A stretch of DNA of 64,000 nt from Cymodocea nodosa (GCA_036874045.1 CM072345.1:6101501-6165500), one strand, 5' to 3'. Shown: positions 1 to 11,621, numbered from the stretch's first letter. Notes: a model not told the origin generated them from the sequence alone. Numbers and translations are program-made.

Positions 1-828
1 GCATATGATTTTTTCTTTCATGAATGACTTCTTCTCTATATCTCCAGATGTCTTTGCTGACCTGAAGTTCCTGTGTTTCTTCAACAAATTTTTAAATTTT
101 CTAGTCAACAACAATAAATCATCGTTAGAATCACTAGTGACTTCTAAGACTTTATCAACCTCAAAAGCCAGATCCTTTCTAGGATTCTTCCCTTTTGAAT
201 CTAAATGTTGTACTTCATAGGTTGTCAGATTGCCTATGAGATTATCGAGAGTATATATATTTAAATCTTTGGACTCTTTAATAGATGTTGTCTTTTGAGC
301 CCAAATTTTAGTTAAAGATCTAAGGATCTTTCTTACCAAGTCTTTTTCCTTGAATTTCTTGCCTAAAGATTTTAATGAATTTACAATCTCAAGAAAACGG
401 GAAAACATATTAGAGATACATTCATTTTTGTGCATTTTAAAAAGCTCATATTTATGTACTAACATATTAATCTTAGATTCCTTAACCTGGTTAGTACCTT
501 CCTTGGCAACTTCTAATGCATGCCATATCTCATATGTAGTTTGATATACAGAAACTTTGTTAAATTGATCATGAGATAAAGCACAAAACAAGATGTTTAA
601 ACCTTTAGCATTCAGTGTCATTCGCTCCTTTTCATCAAAAATCTAAGTATCATATGGAGTCGTAACTAACACTATAGGATTGCTAATTATATGCCACAGT
701 TTGAAATCAATTGAATGAAATAATACTTTCATCCTATATTTCCAGTAGCCATAATTGCTACCTTCGAACATAAGAGGACGATTAGTGGTCTGTCCTTTAG
801 TCATAACTAAGATTTTAGTATTATCCAT
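1..828 (-). pseudogene. gag: Copia gag fragment (UBN2/DUF4219-type capsid)
   Basis: This is the capsid gene of a Ty1/copia element, whose product packages the element RNA in cytoplasmic particles. I take the ATG at 828, giving MDNTKILVMTKGQ; the frame then shows the N-terminal signature FEGSNYGYWKYRMKVLF typical of copia gag. It runs open to about 645, where a stop occurs in a spot that reads YDTWTFDEKER in the copy at 22148-22831. Further segments of the same protein appear in shifted frames down to position 1, so the copy is broken by at least one stop and one frameshift. The zinc knuckle lies beyond the window edge. Confidence 0.88.
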
Positions 829-909
829 TTTAAACAGATGATCCTGAGTAAATGACAAGAAAAACCAATTCCTAAATAGAGAAATGAAAGCTCTTAATTA
901 AGATAAAGT

Positions 910-921
910 GCTTTGATACCA
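910..921 (-). other. Primer binding site, initiator tRNA-Met type
   Basis: On the minus strand this reads TGGTATCAAAGC, one change from TGGTATCAGAGC, the usual plant copia site complementary to the 3' end of initiator tRNA-Met. It lies two bases inside the LTR edge at 924. Confidence 0.88.
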
Positions 922-923
922 AT

Positions 924-966
924 TGTAGGATCGTTGTATCACAAGAGGGGGGGTGAATTGTGTCTT
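924..966 (-). repeat. 43-bp remnant of a copia-A 5' LTR
   Basis: It begins TGTAGGATCGTTGTATCACA and follows the inner edge of the LTRs at 11622 and 23031 up to GTGTCTTTA. After that the intact LTRs continue GTAATTAAAAATACC, but here the sequence becomes internal accessory-ORF sequence on the opposite strand. Confidence 0.85.
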
Positions 967-2704
967 TAACATGTTTCTTTTAATACAATGGATAATTTTT
1001 CACATCATGCTACAAGCCAACATTCTTTTCCTATGGAAAGAGAACATGTAGGAAATTTTGATGATATATATACAGATGATATCAATCTTGATATTTTTGA
1101 TGACATAAACACTAAATCAATGAATTTTAATGATATTTCATCTAAAGAGGAATGTATAGATATTCTTCCTCTTACTATATCTTGTATAGAGACTTTTAAT
1201 TTTTGGTATAGTTGCTTATACTATAGTTTATGCATGTGGTTATGTCTGTTACAATATACAGTTTATTTGTTGATAAATGTATATAATCAACAAACTACAC
1301 AGTTACAACTAGAATATAACACTGCCAATGTCTCAATTATAGAAATTTCAGAAATACAAGATGATTCTATTACACAGACACATATAGAGCATTCTTTCAT
1401 ACAGAGACAATTGTTATATAGATCAATTATCGACATAATTGTTGTTGATAGACAGAAAAATACAAAGACTGTTGATATTGATATGTTTCAAGAAGTACAA
1501 ATAGAGGAAATTCAGTAGATTATTGATACGACAATAATAGATATTTCAAACATTTATATTAGCTTTAATAGAAATTCCACTAGTTCTGAAAGATCTACAA
1601 ATATAGATGTTGCTAATAATGTTGAAACAAGTCCCAGATCAGAACATCATGATAGGAAAATACCTAATCCTGAACAGAATTTAGACGAAAATACATTGTT
1701 ATGGTTCAGAAATAGTTCCTGTTATGAAAAATTTCAGACATATAAAACTTTTACAGTTTTATATTCAAGACCAATTAAGCTTGAAAGGATGGCACATATT
1801 CCGAGAAATATTTGAATTTCAAGGCTTGTTGACTCTATTTCCACAACAACCAGGCCATCTAGTTATACCAGAAATTATAAGTTGTTTTTACTCAAACTTA
1901 ACAGTGGAAGAAGGTATTCTTATTTCCAATATACAAGACTATGATATATATTTAACTCTAGAATTACTTTATCAAGTACTCAGTCTGAAAAATGAAGGAG
2001 TTAAATTATCAAAAAGAAAACAGGTTTATCAATTAGGATGGGACATTAAAAGTTTAGCCAAAGATCTGACTGCCAACAATCTAATGAGATTACTAAATGA
2101 TTTAAATGGCCAAGCACATTTTATTGCAAAAATACTGCATGCTTCACTCTTTCAGAGATTTGATCTTGGTGCAGAAGTTGGCAGATGTTATCTTTATGCT
2201 ACATATGCATTAATTAACCATATACAGGTGAGCTGGTATGATATTTTTGTTTCTCATATCTTAAACTTGCATAGTAAATTATTTTATGGTGATATACTTT
2301 TGAGAATTGTGGTAAGTCAAATAGATATTACAAATTGGCTACAAAAAAGATTAAAATCAAGATCTTTCTCTTCAAAGGAACTACAAAAATACTTGGAAGC
2401 AGATGCACCTATAATTCGACAGCAACAACACCAATAGGATCGGCAAAATCAGTCACAACAACAACAGTCGACACAGTTTTCAGAACAACAGCAACATATA
2501 GATACAAATATAGGTATAAATACAGATATACATACAGATTTAAATACAGACATACATACTGAATTTTTACAGCAACCATCACAAGTTTCACATTCTGATT
2601 TAGATAAAGCAATAATTGATCAGATCAATAGAGTAAGTACAGAAATTGCAAGGCAAATTTCAAATACTCTACACAATATTTTTCGAAGACAAAGAGGCTT
2701 GTGA
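967..2704 (+). pseudogene. Accessory ORF of copia-A, C-terminal part
   Basis: This gene between pol and the 3' LTR is not needed in ordinary copia elements. The first open stretch (988-1518) is acidic and includes a hydrophobic run near residues 70-95. After a stop and a frameshift near 1720, the main domain (about 1760-2380) shows IFEFQGLLTLF, FYSNLTVEEGILISNI, LKNEG, LNDLNGQAHFIAKIL, YATYALINHIQVSWYDIF and SKLFYGD in that order. The same blocks occur in the gypsy accessory ORF at 59745-61985. A Q-rich, T/D/N-rich tail follows and ends IFRRQRGL then TGA. It resembles the plant 'putative transposon protein' class (compare Pfam PF20167); that assignment is a guess to be searched. Function unknown. 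Confidence 0.8.
2499..2562 (+). repeat. Degenerate tandem repeat coding for T/D/N-I residues
   Basis: Units of roughly 10-12 bp such as ATACAGATATAC and ATACAGATTTAA are repeated several times inside the accessory ORF tail, giving a protein run like TDIHTDLNTDIHTE. The same block occurs reversed at about 13335-13400. It is probably a replication-slippage tract. Confidence 0.7.
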
Positions 2705-3015
2705 TTATAAAAATTATGTATTGCATGATTTCTTTCTTGTAATTTGTTACCAAAATTATTTATGTAAAGAAATCGTATTATGTAAACTATTTACTACACT
2801 TAATGCTCATGTTATTATTTTTGACAGTTTATATTCAAAACAGTTCTTTTTAAATAGTTTATGCTTAATCCACGAAAGTGATGCATGTTTAAAAATATCT
2901 TTTTGAACGATCTGTACTTAGCACATTTTTTCTTCCTTACATTTTATTTACTTTTTTATAATACTGAAAAAGGGGAGAAGATAGATTATTTGACTTAATA
3001 GGTTTTGATATCATC
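2705..3015 (+). other. Spacer between accessory ORF and PPT
   Basis: AT-rich with no supported ORF. It matches the corresponding spacer at 12873-13185 on the minus strand. I see nothing else in it. Confidence 0.6.
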
Positions 3016-3029
3016 AAAAAGGGGGAGAT
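3016..3029 (+). other. Polypurine tract of copia-A
   Basis: AAAAAGGGGGAGAT immediately precedes the LTR start TGTTAGGAATTTTG. Position and composition are those of a plus-strand primer. The same tract occurs on the minus strand at 12859-12872. Confidence 0.9.
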
Positions 3030-4194
3030 TGTTAGGAATTTTGTTTTGATAATGAATGCTTTATTAAAGTTTTTAAATAAGTCTAAATAATATTCTCTAA
3101 GTATAATTGTCAAATGTTAACAAGTTATCAAAAAGTTTCATTTTTATTTCAGATAGTTAACTTTCGAATAGTTAACGTTTTGTTTTTATCGAATAGTTAT
3201 GTTAAAAACTCGTATAGTTAAGTTATCTACACGTGTGTTTTTAATGTTTTAAGTCGTCACGTGTTTTTCGTGTGCGTTCGGTAATGAAAATCGAATAGTT
3301 AGATAATTGTTCGAGTTTTTATACGCATGGATAGATAACTGTTCGAGTTTTATAAAATGACTAACGAACAGATAAGTTTACTATGTTCAGTCATGTGTTT
3401 TGTAGGTGCAAAAACTTGAAGAGTTACAAATAAGTATTCAAGTTTTTACAGGACTTAAAAGATAAGTGTTCGACTAAAATGAAGACTTAGAAGATATTCC
3501 ACAAAACTCCAAGAAGATAAAGTTTCGATGAATCTACGAGTGGAGATTGTGGAAATTCAAAATGATAGTGGAGAAAGTAGAAATTCAAAAAGATAGTAAT
3601 TTGAATTAAAGAAAAAAATTAGTATGTAGATTATAGATTAAGTGGATGAACATGCTGAACGTGAAGATAGAGTTCGACTACTAATAGAGAGTACAAGCTA
3701 CATTACATCTGAAGGATCCCAATCTCAAAAACCAAATCTAAATATTCAATCTGGATCCCTAATTGAAAAGTTAAAATTGAATATTCATATTCAGAAAAAT
3801 TCTCCAACATCAGAAGAAGTTCAAAATTCCAAGCAATTTCAGAAAAAGAGCTGCAAACGCAAGAAGTCTGGAAATTTGACAACTAGAGAAGAAGAGATAC
3901 AGAAGCTGAGCAAAAAGAAGGAAAGGAGCTATGTGCATAAAGATCAGGTTTTATACAATTAGAAATTAGTTTTGAATAAGGACTTCATTTTTCTACTGGA
4001 ATTGTATATTGGACATTACTGTATCAAAACCGTCAAGAAGAGAATTGAGTTGAAAAGATATTGTAAATTGTCTTTAAAGTTTATAAAGAATAGAATTTTA
4101 TTTACAAGTGTTTTGTGCTCTTGTTTTATCCATTGGTAATTTTAATTACTAAAGACACAATTCAACCCCCCTCTTGTGATACAACGATCCTACA
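3030..4194 (+). repeat. Copia-A 3' LTR (plus orientation)
   Basis: 1165 bp, from TGTTAGGAATTTTG to ACAACGATCCTACA, so it has TG...CA ends. It is homologous to the LTRs at 11622-12858 and 23031-24280 in reverse. It contains many short inverted repeats such as CGAATAGTTAGATAATTGTTCG, several CACGTG-like cores and a weak TATA-like TTTTATAAAATG near 3350. The inner segment before the end carries the C-run CAACCCCCCTCTTGTG shared by the family. Confidence 0.93.
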
Positions 4195-7100
4195 AAAATC
4201 ATGATATATCTTTAATTTTGGGAAGACCATTCTTAGCAACATCAGGGGCTGTCATAAATTGTGAAACTGGAGTGATGAAGTTAGCATATGGTAGTGCGGA
4301 TACTCAATTAAACATTTTCGAACCAAGGAAGTTTGAGGAGTTAGAAATGTCCTTACATACTATAGACTTTTTAGAGGATGAAGTAGATATGTTAGATGAT
4401 GTGATTCAAGAAGAACTAAATAGGCAACTAAATTCTAAAACTTTAGAAGTAAGTGAAAGCATAAATGTAGAAGGAGATCAAGAAGAGATTTATATAGAAA
4501 ACGATAATGTTCAATTAGAAGCTCTAGCTTCTGATGGTCAGCATTTAAATTTAAAACATTTACCTCCTGAATTAACCTATATATTTCTGGAAGAAAAACG
4601 AACATGTCCAATCATTATTGCTTCAAATTTAAAAGAGAATCAAATTGCTAAATTAAAAGAAGTAATAAAAACTTATAAAGAGGCAATACGATGGACTATG
4701 ACTGATATAAAAGGGTTAAGTGAAACTTTATGCTGTCACCACATATATTTAGAAGAGAATGCTAAACCAGTTAGAATTCTTGAGAGGAAATTAAATCCAA
4801 ACCTTAAAGATGTAGTCAAGAAAGAAATAGTGAAATGGTTAGATAATGACATAATATATCCAATCCATGTAGTTCCCAAAAAAATAGGATTAACAATTAT
4901 TAGGAATGAAAGTCAGGACTTGATACCTATTAGAATTCAGTCAGGCTAGAGAGTGTGTATAGACTATAGAAAGTTGAATGATGTGACTAGGAAAGATCAT
5001 TTTTCCTTACCTTTTATAGATCAAATGCTAGAGAAATTAGTAGGGCAAGAATATTTTTGTTTCCTAAATGGGTATTTAGAATATAACCAAGTGCTAGTAG
5101 CATTAGAGGATCAAGAGAAAATAACTTTCACATGTCCTAATGAAACTTACACTTTTAAGAGAATGCCATTCGGATTGTGCAATGCATTAGGCACCTTTCA
5201 AATGTGTATGCAAGGCATATTCACTAGAATGACTAAGGATTTTTTAGAAATATTTATGGATGATTTTACTGCATATGAAACTTCATATGAAGTGTGTTTA
5301 AACAATTTAGACCAAGTATTAAAATGTTGTGTGGAAAAAAGTCTGGTTCTAAATTGGAAAAAATGTCACTTCATGGTTAAACAAGGAATAGTCTTGGGAC
5401 ATGTTATTTCAAAAAAAGGATTGGAAGTAGATAAAGCTAAAATAGAAGTAATTTCTAATCTACCAGAACCTAAATCAGTAAAATATATTAAATCATTTCT
5501 AGGACAAGCAGAATTTTGTAGAAGATTCATTAAAGATTTTAGCAAAATTGCTAGACCTTTAACTAATCTATTAAAAGATGTCTCATTCAACTTTGATAAA
5601 AATTGCAAAGAAGCATTTTTCAAGCTTAAAACTAGCTTAATTTCAACTCATATAATTCAAGCACCTAATTGGAGTCATCCATAATGTGCGATGCATCTGA
5701 TTTTGTTCTAAGAGCAGTGTTGGGACAAAAGATAGAGAAATCTCCTAGAGTGATTCATTATGCAAGCAAAACATTAAATGATGCTCAAGTAAATTATACA
5801 ACTACTGAAAAAGAACTGTTAGCTGTTATGTTTGCTTTAGAAAAGTTTAGATCATATCTTATTGGAGCTAAAGTAATAGTATACATGGATCATTCAGCTT
5901 TAAAACACCTAATAGCAAAGAAAGAGACTAAACCTAGATTAATTTGATGGATATTATTATTACAAGAATTTGAACTAGAAATTAAAGATAAAAAAGGTTA
6001 TGAGAATGTAGTAACAGATCATTTATCAAGATTACAAATAGAAAAATCAAATATTGAAATTAAGGATAATTTTCCTAATGAACAATTAATGACCATCAAT
6101 ACAATGCCTTAGTATGTAGACATAGTTAATTACTTAGTTACTGGATTAACACCTAAGGATTGGAATAGACAGGATAAGAAATTGTTCTTTTCAAAGAGTA
6201 AAATATTACTATTGGGAAGACCCATACTTGTTTAAGAAATGTCCTAATCTAGTTTTGAAGAGGTGTGTTCCAAAGACTGAATATCTAGCATATTGTCTTT
6301 TTTGCCATGACTAAGCATGTGGAGGGCATTTTGGTTCAAGGAAAACTACTACTAAAATTCTGTAATGTGGATTTTATTGGCCAACACTATTCAAAGATGC
6401 TCATAAATATGGCTTAAGTTGTTTAAGATGCCAACAAATAAGAAGAATATCAAAGAGGAATATGATACCTCTAAATCCTATTGTTGAAGTTGAAATCTTT
6501 GATGTGTGGGGAATAGATTTTATGGGTCCATTTCCTACGTATAATCAATTTAATTATATATTATTAGGGGTGGATTATGTATCTAAATGAATTGAAGCTA
6601 TTCCTACAAAAACTAATGACAACAAAGTGGTAATACGTTTTATAAGAACTAATATAATTGCCAGATTTGGAATACCTAAAGCTATTATCAGTGATAGAGG
6701 AACTCATTTCTGTAATAGAAGTTTTGAAGCCTTAATGAAGAAATATGAAGTAAAGCACAAAATTGCAAGATCATATCACCTACAAACAAGTGGACAAGTG
6801 GAAAGTGCAAACAAACAAATTAAATTAATCTTAGAAAAAGTAGTAAATCCTACTAGAAAAGATTGGGCTAATAGATTAATCGATGCACTTTTGGCTTAAA
6901 GAATTGCTTATAAGATAAGCTTAGGTATATCACCTTTTAGGCTAGTACATGGAAAAAGATGTCATTTACTTGTTGAAATTGAACATAAAGCTTATTGGGC
7001 ATTAAAAACTCTAAACACTAATTTAAATCAAGCTGCTAAAAATAGAAAAATGCAATTAATTAAATTAGAAGAATTTAGGAATGAAGCTTATTCGAAAACT

Positions 7101-7412
7101 GTAAGAGAAAAAGAGAAAATGAAGTTCAAGCATGACAAGAAAATTATTCCAAAAACCTTTGAAATAGGACAAGAAGTATATCTTTACATGACTAGATTCC
7201 ATAACCATCTAGGAAAATTAAGATCTAGATGGGCAGGACCTTATATAATTTGAAATATTTATTCTTATGGAGCTATTGAAAGTGAAAATCCTAAAAATCA
7301 GAACATATTTAAAGTAAATGGACAAAGACTTAAACCTATTCTGAAAATTCCAACAAGTTCCTTTGGAATTATAGAAGAAGTAAGAGTAGAGGACTACTCG
7401 AGTTTTACTTAG
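4195..7412 (+). pseudogene. pol: Gypsy pol of E1 (protease end, RT, RNase H, integrase)
   Basis: This encodes the enzymes that copy the element RNA and integrate the cDNA. Visible in order: protease tail LILGRPFLATSGAVIN; RT with RVCIDYRKLN, the active-site strand FMDDF near 5260 and [13 protein letters not shown]; RNase H with [16 protein letters not shown] and [10 protein letters not shown]; a decayed integrase zinc region; the integrase core with GIDFMGP, SDRGTHFCNRSFE and GQVESANKQI; and the tail ending VRVEDYSSFT. Compared with the copy at 54551-59207, about eleven codons are missing before PIHVVPKK, and stops occur at 4947 (Trp), 5945 (Arg), about 6111 (Trp) and 6588 (Trp), with frameshifts near 5680 and 6200. 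It cannot encode a working enzyme. Confidence 0.92.
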
Positions 7413-8130
7413 TAAGAAATTTTCTAAGTATTGTTAAAAAAAAAAAAAACTTAGTTATAATTAGTCACGGTTCAACTAAAAGAAATTATCGGTTTGACCG
7501 AAACATATATTAAAAGAAAAAATCGTTGCAGTTCAACCAACAAGATCCATCAGTTTGACCGAAACATAAAAACATAAAAAAAAATATCTATATATTATAT
7601 TAAGTAAAATGTTGGTTTTACCGAAGATAGTATCGGTTAAATTGGTAAAAAAAATATATTTAATTTCAGTTTGATCGAGGAATATAACGGTTTCACCGAA
7701 ATTCTAAAAGGTTGAATTAATTAAGAGTCAGTTAGACCCGAAATTCTTTGATCTTGATCAAAGTAAAATTATTATTATAAGTATTTTTATTAGTTATAAC
7801 TTTACAAGAAGTCCGTTGAGTTACACTTGACTCAACGAACTTACTTCGTTGAGTCTAGGATAAGTCAACGAACTTACTTCGTTGAGTTAACTATAACTCG
7901 ATGGAGTACTGTAGTTAAGTCCACAGACTTAGTCTGTGGAGTTAACCCTAACTCCACGAAGTAGTAAGAGAGAGAGCGAGAGTTTGCGCAGGAAAATGAC
8001 CCAATTACCCGTCTAAAACTTAGGACTTATTTATACTAAAACTTAGTATTTGGGGGCATTATGCACAAAATCATTTAGAACTTAGAATAGTAGAGATCAA
8101 AATGATTCCGCTCCATTCTGTTACTCCATG
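7413..8130 (+). other. Gypsy spacer between pol and accessory ORF (unit 1)
   Basis: Non-coding. It has an A-run at about 7437-7451, then several ATCGGTTTGACCGAAAC-like short inverted repeats, then GTTGAGTTACACTTGACTCAAC and related hairpins around 7812-7965, a GA-rich run near 7968-7980 and TTATTTATACTAAAAC near 8029. The next copies are at 9960-10650 and 59208-59744. It may hold a promoter for the accessory ORF. Confidence 0.6.
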
Positions 8131-9138
8131 ATGACGAAGATGACGCTAGAGTTCTAAGAAGAAGCAGTTGATATGACAAGATTTCTCAAAGAATCTGAAG
8201 AATGGCATACGAGATAGAATATCAGAAACATAACATAGGAAAAAGAACTCGAAAAGGTAGAATCTGACCTTTTCTACTAGAGAAAGGTTTTAGTAGATTT
8301 AAACACAAAAATACCCTAGATTATGGAAACGAGAATTAAAGTAGCTACAAAAGTTGCATTAAATAGAGAGAGAAAAATCAGGCCACATAATGAAGTTGCC
8401 CTAGAATTGATCCAACATAAGTCCCAACTATGGTTTAAAAGACGCATTGGTGGACATGCTTGGTGGGCAATCTAGGAGCAACAGAGGAAAGGAAATGAAG
8501 AACATGCAATTGAAGAACAAGAGGAACCGACTACTGAAAGACCTATCCTTAAGGCACAACAGCTAGGACCTTCAGTTCTGCCAACAGAGCTTTTACAGAG
8601 AGTAGCATTTGCTAGGCCGAGAACTGAATAAGAAGATAAAGAATTTGCTAGCTTAGTCAAAACAGCAAAAAACCAAGGGGATGATGAGCGAATGGCTATG
8701 GCCAAGGCTTATATTTTGTATGATGCCATGAAGAAAAGAAGGGTTGAAGAAAAGTTGAGGGCCCAATATAAGATTATGGTGGAGCAACATCAAGAAGCAG
8801 CTAAATCAATGGTTGCAAAAGAAACTGAAGCTGGTCCTTCGAGACCACTAATTATAGAAAAAGTGAAACAGGAAGAGCCAGTACCTATGGCTCGAGGGCC
8901 TGTAGAGCCTATTTTAGTAGATTTAATCTTAGATGAGGAAGAGGAAGACCAAGCATAGTTAATTAGAAGAAGGAAAGGAAAAGAAATAGTGCCTAAACAT
9001 CAAGAAGAGATTAAACCTGAGCTAACAATATCAATAAGGCCTGCAGAGCCAATTTTTATAAGCCTGCTATTCGAATCTGAGTAGGAGCAGGAGCAACAGT
9101 AGCAAGAGCAAAGAGAAGAAGAAAAATAGGCTATTAAG
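8131..9138 (+). pseudogene. Gypsy accessory ORF, unit 1, C-terminal half deleted
   Basis: The N-terminal half of the accessory ORF described at 59745-61985. It opens MTKMT-like after CTCCATGATG, runs through a basic stretch with ALELIQHKSQLWFKR, then an acidic, Q/E-rich and charged region with AYILYDAMKKRRVEEKLRA. Stops include TAG near 8474 and 8956 and several more after 9080. At about 9134-9138 the sequence jumps to what is position 25679 in the other unit, so the whole conserved FQGLL...LFYGD domain is missing here. The frame is fragmentary and cannot be functional. Confidence 0.8.
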
Positions 9139-9888
9139 ACTGATGTAATTGAGAATTGTATTGAATATTATATAGCTATTTAAAGATGTGCAAGACTGTT
9201 TAAAAGATTTACAAATTTTATGAATGATAGAATTAAATGCATGATGATTGGTTAATGCTTGAATATATCTGCATACTGAAAAGAAAATGTAAATTCTGCA
9301 TAACAGGAAATGAACTATAAGTTAAATATACATATAATGTTCAGATTTAATGAATTTAAGTTAGAACACCGTATTAATGACATGTATTTAACTTTATTCA
9401 AGTTTACAAAATGTAAAGGAAAAATATATAGAAGTTAATATGAAGAGTGAGTATTAGAAAAAATTTTGCTAAGTGCTAACTCAACAAACTTAGTCCATTG
9501 AGTTACGCTTAACTCCACGAGGTCAATAACAATATATAGGTCACTCCATTGAGTTATCTGTAACTCAATGAAGTTAGTCCGTGGAGTTAGCAAACAGTAA
9601 CCTAAGCTAGTCCGTTGAGTTATCTGTAACTCAACGAGGTTAGTTTGTGGATTAAGCTAAACGATTATTTTTTTTTAGCTACGAATGAAACTTCGTGGGT
9701 TTGGCAATTACTAAAATTTGAAATTAGAAGTAGAACACGTAACCTTAAAAATAGGAACCATACTGCACGTTACAAGACATGTTCTTGCAACGAGATTCAT
9801 TTACTTTATGGACGTGCATTATAAATATAGAACAAAATGTTATTTACGAGTTACCAACACTTGAGGAAAGAAAAGCATTTCATTGGGA
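9139..9888 (+). other. Gypsy spacer after accessory ORF (unit 1)
   Basis: Non-coding spacer homologous to 25680-26430 and 62100-62800. It carries hairpins such as GTTGAGTTATCTGTAACTCAAC (about 9617-9638) and a TATA-like TTATAAATATAG near 9819. An apparent ORF across 9779-9979 spans the duplication junction and is not a gene. Confidence 0.6.
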
Positions 9889-10650
9889 AAATTCCAACAA
9901 GTTCCTTTGGAATTATAGAAGAAGTAAGAGTAGAGAACTACTTGAGCTTTACTTAGTAAGAAATTTTCAAAGTATATAGTGTTAAAAAAAAAAAAAAACT
10001 TAGTATTAATTAGTCACGGTTCAACCAACAAAAGTTATCGGGTTGACCGAACATATATTAAAAGAAAAAAATCATTGCAGTTCAACCGATAGGATCCATT
10101 GGTTTGACCGAAACATAAAAACATAAAAAAAAAGTATCTATATATTATATTAAGTAAAATGTCAGTTTTACCAAAGATAGTATCGGTTAAATCGATTGTA
10201 AAAAAAAAGTATTTAATTTCGATTTGATCGAGGAATATAATAGTTTGATTGAAATTCTAAAAAGTTGAATTAATTAAGAGTCGGTTAGACTTGAAATTCT
10301 TCGATCTTGACTGAAGTAAAATTATTATTATAAGTATTTTTATTAGTTATAACTTTACGGGAAGTCCATTGAGTTATGCTTAACTTAACGAACTTACTCC
10401 GTTGAGTTAACTGTAACTCAACGAAGTACTATAGTTAAGTCCACAGACTTAGTCCGTGAAGTTAACCCTAACTCCACGAAGTAGTAAGAGAGAGAGCGAG
10501 AGTTTGTGCGGCAAAATGACTCGATTACCCGTCTAAAACTTAGGGCTTATTTATACTAAAACTTAGTATTTGGGGGCATTATCTACAGAATCATTTAGAA
10601 CTTAGAACAATAGAAATTAGAGCGATTCCGTTCCGTTCCGTTGCTCCACG
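9889..10650 (+). other. Second integrase tail plus spacer (unit 2)
   Basis: The second copy of the pol C-terminus (to about 9957) is followed by the same A-run, TTTGACCGAA inverted repeats, GTTGAGTTA/TAACTCAAC hairpins and GA-rich run as at 7413-8130. No separate gene is seen. Confidence 0.65.
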
Positions 10651-11621
10651 ATGACGAAGATGATGTTAGAGTTCTAGGAGGAAGCAGTTGATACGACAAG
10701 ATTTCTCAAAGAATCTGAAGAATGGCATACGAGATAGAATATCAGAAATACAACATGGGAAAAAAGCTAGAAAAGGTAGAATCTAACCTTTTCTACTAGA
10801 GAAAGGTTTTAGTAGATTTAGACATAAAAATACCCCAAATTATGGAAACGAGAATTAAAGTAGCTACAAAAGTTACATTAAATAGAGAGAGAAAAATCAA
10901 GCCACATAATGAAGTTGCCCTAGACTTGATCCAACGTAAGTCTCGACTATGGTTTAAAAGACGCATTGGTGGACATGCTCAATGGGCAATATGGGAGCAA
11001 TAGAGGAAAGGAAATGAAGAACATGCAACTGAAGAACAAGAGGAACCGACTGCTGAAAGACCAGTCCCTGAGGCACAACAGCTAGGACCTTTAGTTCTGC
11101 CAACAAAGCTTTTACAGAGAGTAGCATTTGTTTGGCCGAGAACTGAAGAAGAGGATAAAGAGTTTGCTAGCTTGGTCAAAACAGCAAAAGACCAAGGGGA
11201 TGATGAGCAAATGGCTATGGCCAAGGCACATATTTTGTATGATGCCATGAAGAAAAGAAGGGCTGAAGAAAAGTTGAGGGCCCAATATAAGATTAAGGTG
11301 GAGCAACACCAAGCAGCTAAATCAAAAGCTACAAGAGAACCTAAAGCTGGTCCTTCGAGACCAGTAATTATAGAAAAAGTTAAATAGGAAGAGCTAGTAC
11401 TTGTGGCTCAAGGGCCTACAGAGCCTATTTTAGTAGATTAAATCTTAGAAGAGGAAGAGGAAGATCAGGCACAGTTAATTAGAAGAAGGAAAAGAAAAGA
11501 GATAGTACCTGAACATCAAGAAGTGATTAAACCTGAGCCAACAATATCAGTAAGGCTTGCAGAGCCAATTTTTGTAAGCCTGCTATCTGAATTTGAGGAG
11601 CAGCAGGAGCAACAACAAGAG
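10651..11621 (+). pseudogene. Gypsy accessory ORF, unit 2, part 1 (before copia insertion)
   Basis: The N-terminal half of the accessory ORF from ATG 10651, in the same register as 59745. It includes VAFVWPRTEEEDKEFASL and AHILYDAMKKRRAEEKLRA around 11130-11280, then a Q/E-rich run ending in QQEQQQE. Scattered TAG codons interrupt it (for example near 11000 and 11385). The copia at 11622 cuts it within the Q/E run; the frame resumes at 24281 after the target duplication. Confidence 0.85.
11617..11621. repeat. Target site duplication AAGAG (left)
   Basis: The five bases directly before the copia LTR start at 11622 are repeated exactly at 24281-24285. Removing one copy and the element restores a smooth accessory-ORF sequence like that at 9105-9120. 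Confidence 0.93.

Larger units (their letters stand above)
1..966 (-). mobile_element. Copia-A family, 5' end of a truncated minus-strand copy
   Basis: Read on the minus strand, this is the last 43 bp of a 5' LTR (924-966), a tRNA-Met primer site (910-921) and the start of gag (828 down to the window edge). It is collinear with about 22000-23075 of the complete minus-strand copia at 11622-24280, with scattered substitutions. The rest of the element lies outside the window. At 966/967 it switches abruptly to plus-strand sequence from the other end of the same family, so this is half of a rearranged chimera. Confidence 0.9.
967..4194 (+). mobile_element. Copia-A family, 3' end of a plus-strand copy
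   Basis: It contains the 3' half of the accessory ORF (967-2704), a short 3' spacer, a polypurine tract (3016-3029) and a 3' LTR (3030-4194). It is collinear with the minus-strand block from about 14905 down to 11622. The right LTR edge abuts gypsy protease sequence at 4195, so the insertion site is the pol gene of element E1. The matching left flank is outside the window, so no target duplication can be checked; the five bases after the LTR are AAAAT. Confidence 0.9.
7345..9888 (+). repeat. 2.5-kb tandem duplication inside E1 (first unit)
   Basis: The sequence starting AAAATTCCAACAAGTTCC at 7345 (integrase tail) recurs at 9889, and everything that follows repeats: spacer, accessory ORF and post-ORF spacer. 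Unit 1 stops within the pre-gag spacer at ATTTCATTGG and is joined directly to the second integrase tail. Unit 2 continues through gag. Unit 1 has since lost about 1.4 kb of accessory ORF. An unequal exchange between two copies is the simplest origin. Confidence 0.8.

Noticed and set aside
5366..5623. Antisense ORF within RT
   Set aside because: Shadow of the RT frame on the opposite strand; the same holds for other antisense ORFs over pol, the accessory ORF and LTRs.
7437..7451. Poly-A tail of a LINE or retroposed gene
   Set aside because: The A-run lies within gypsy spacer and recurs at the same place in the other unit (about 9985); no target duplication or LINE ORF is seen.
9779..9979. 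66-codon ORF (MFLQRDSFTLW...)
   Set aside because: It spans the duplication junction, joining pre-gag spacer to the integrase tail in another frame.
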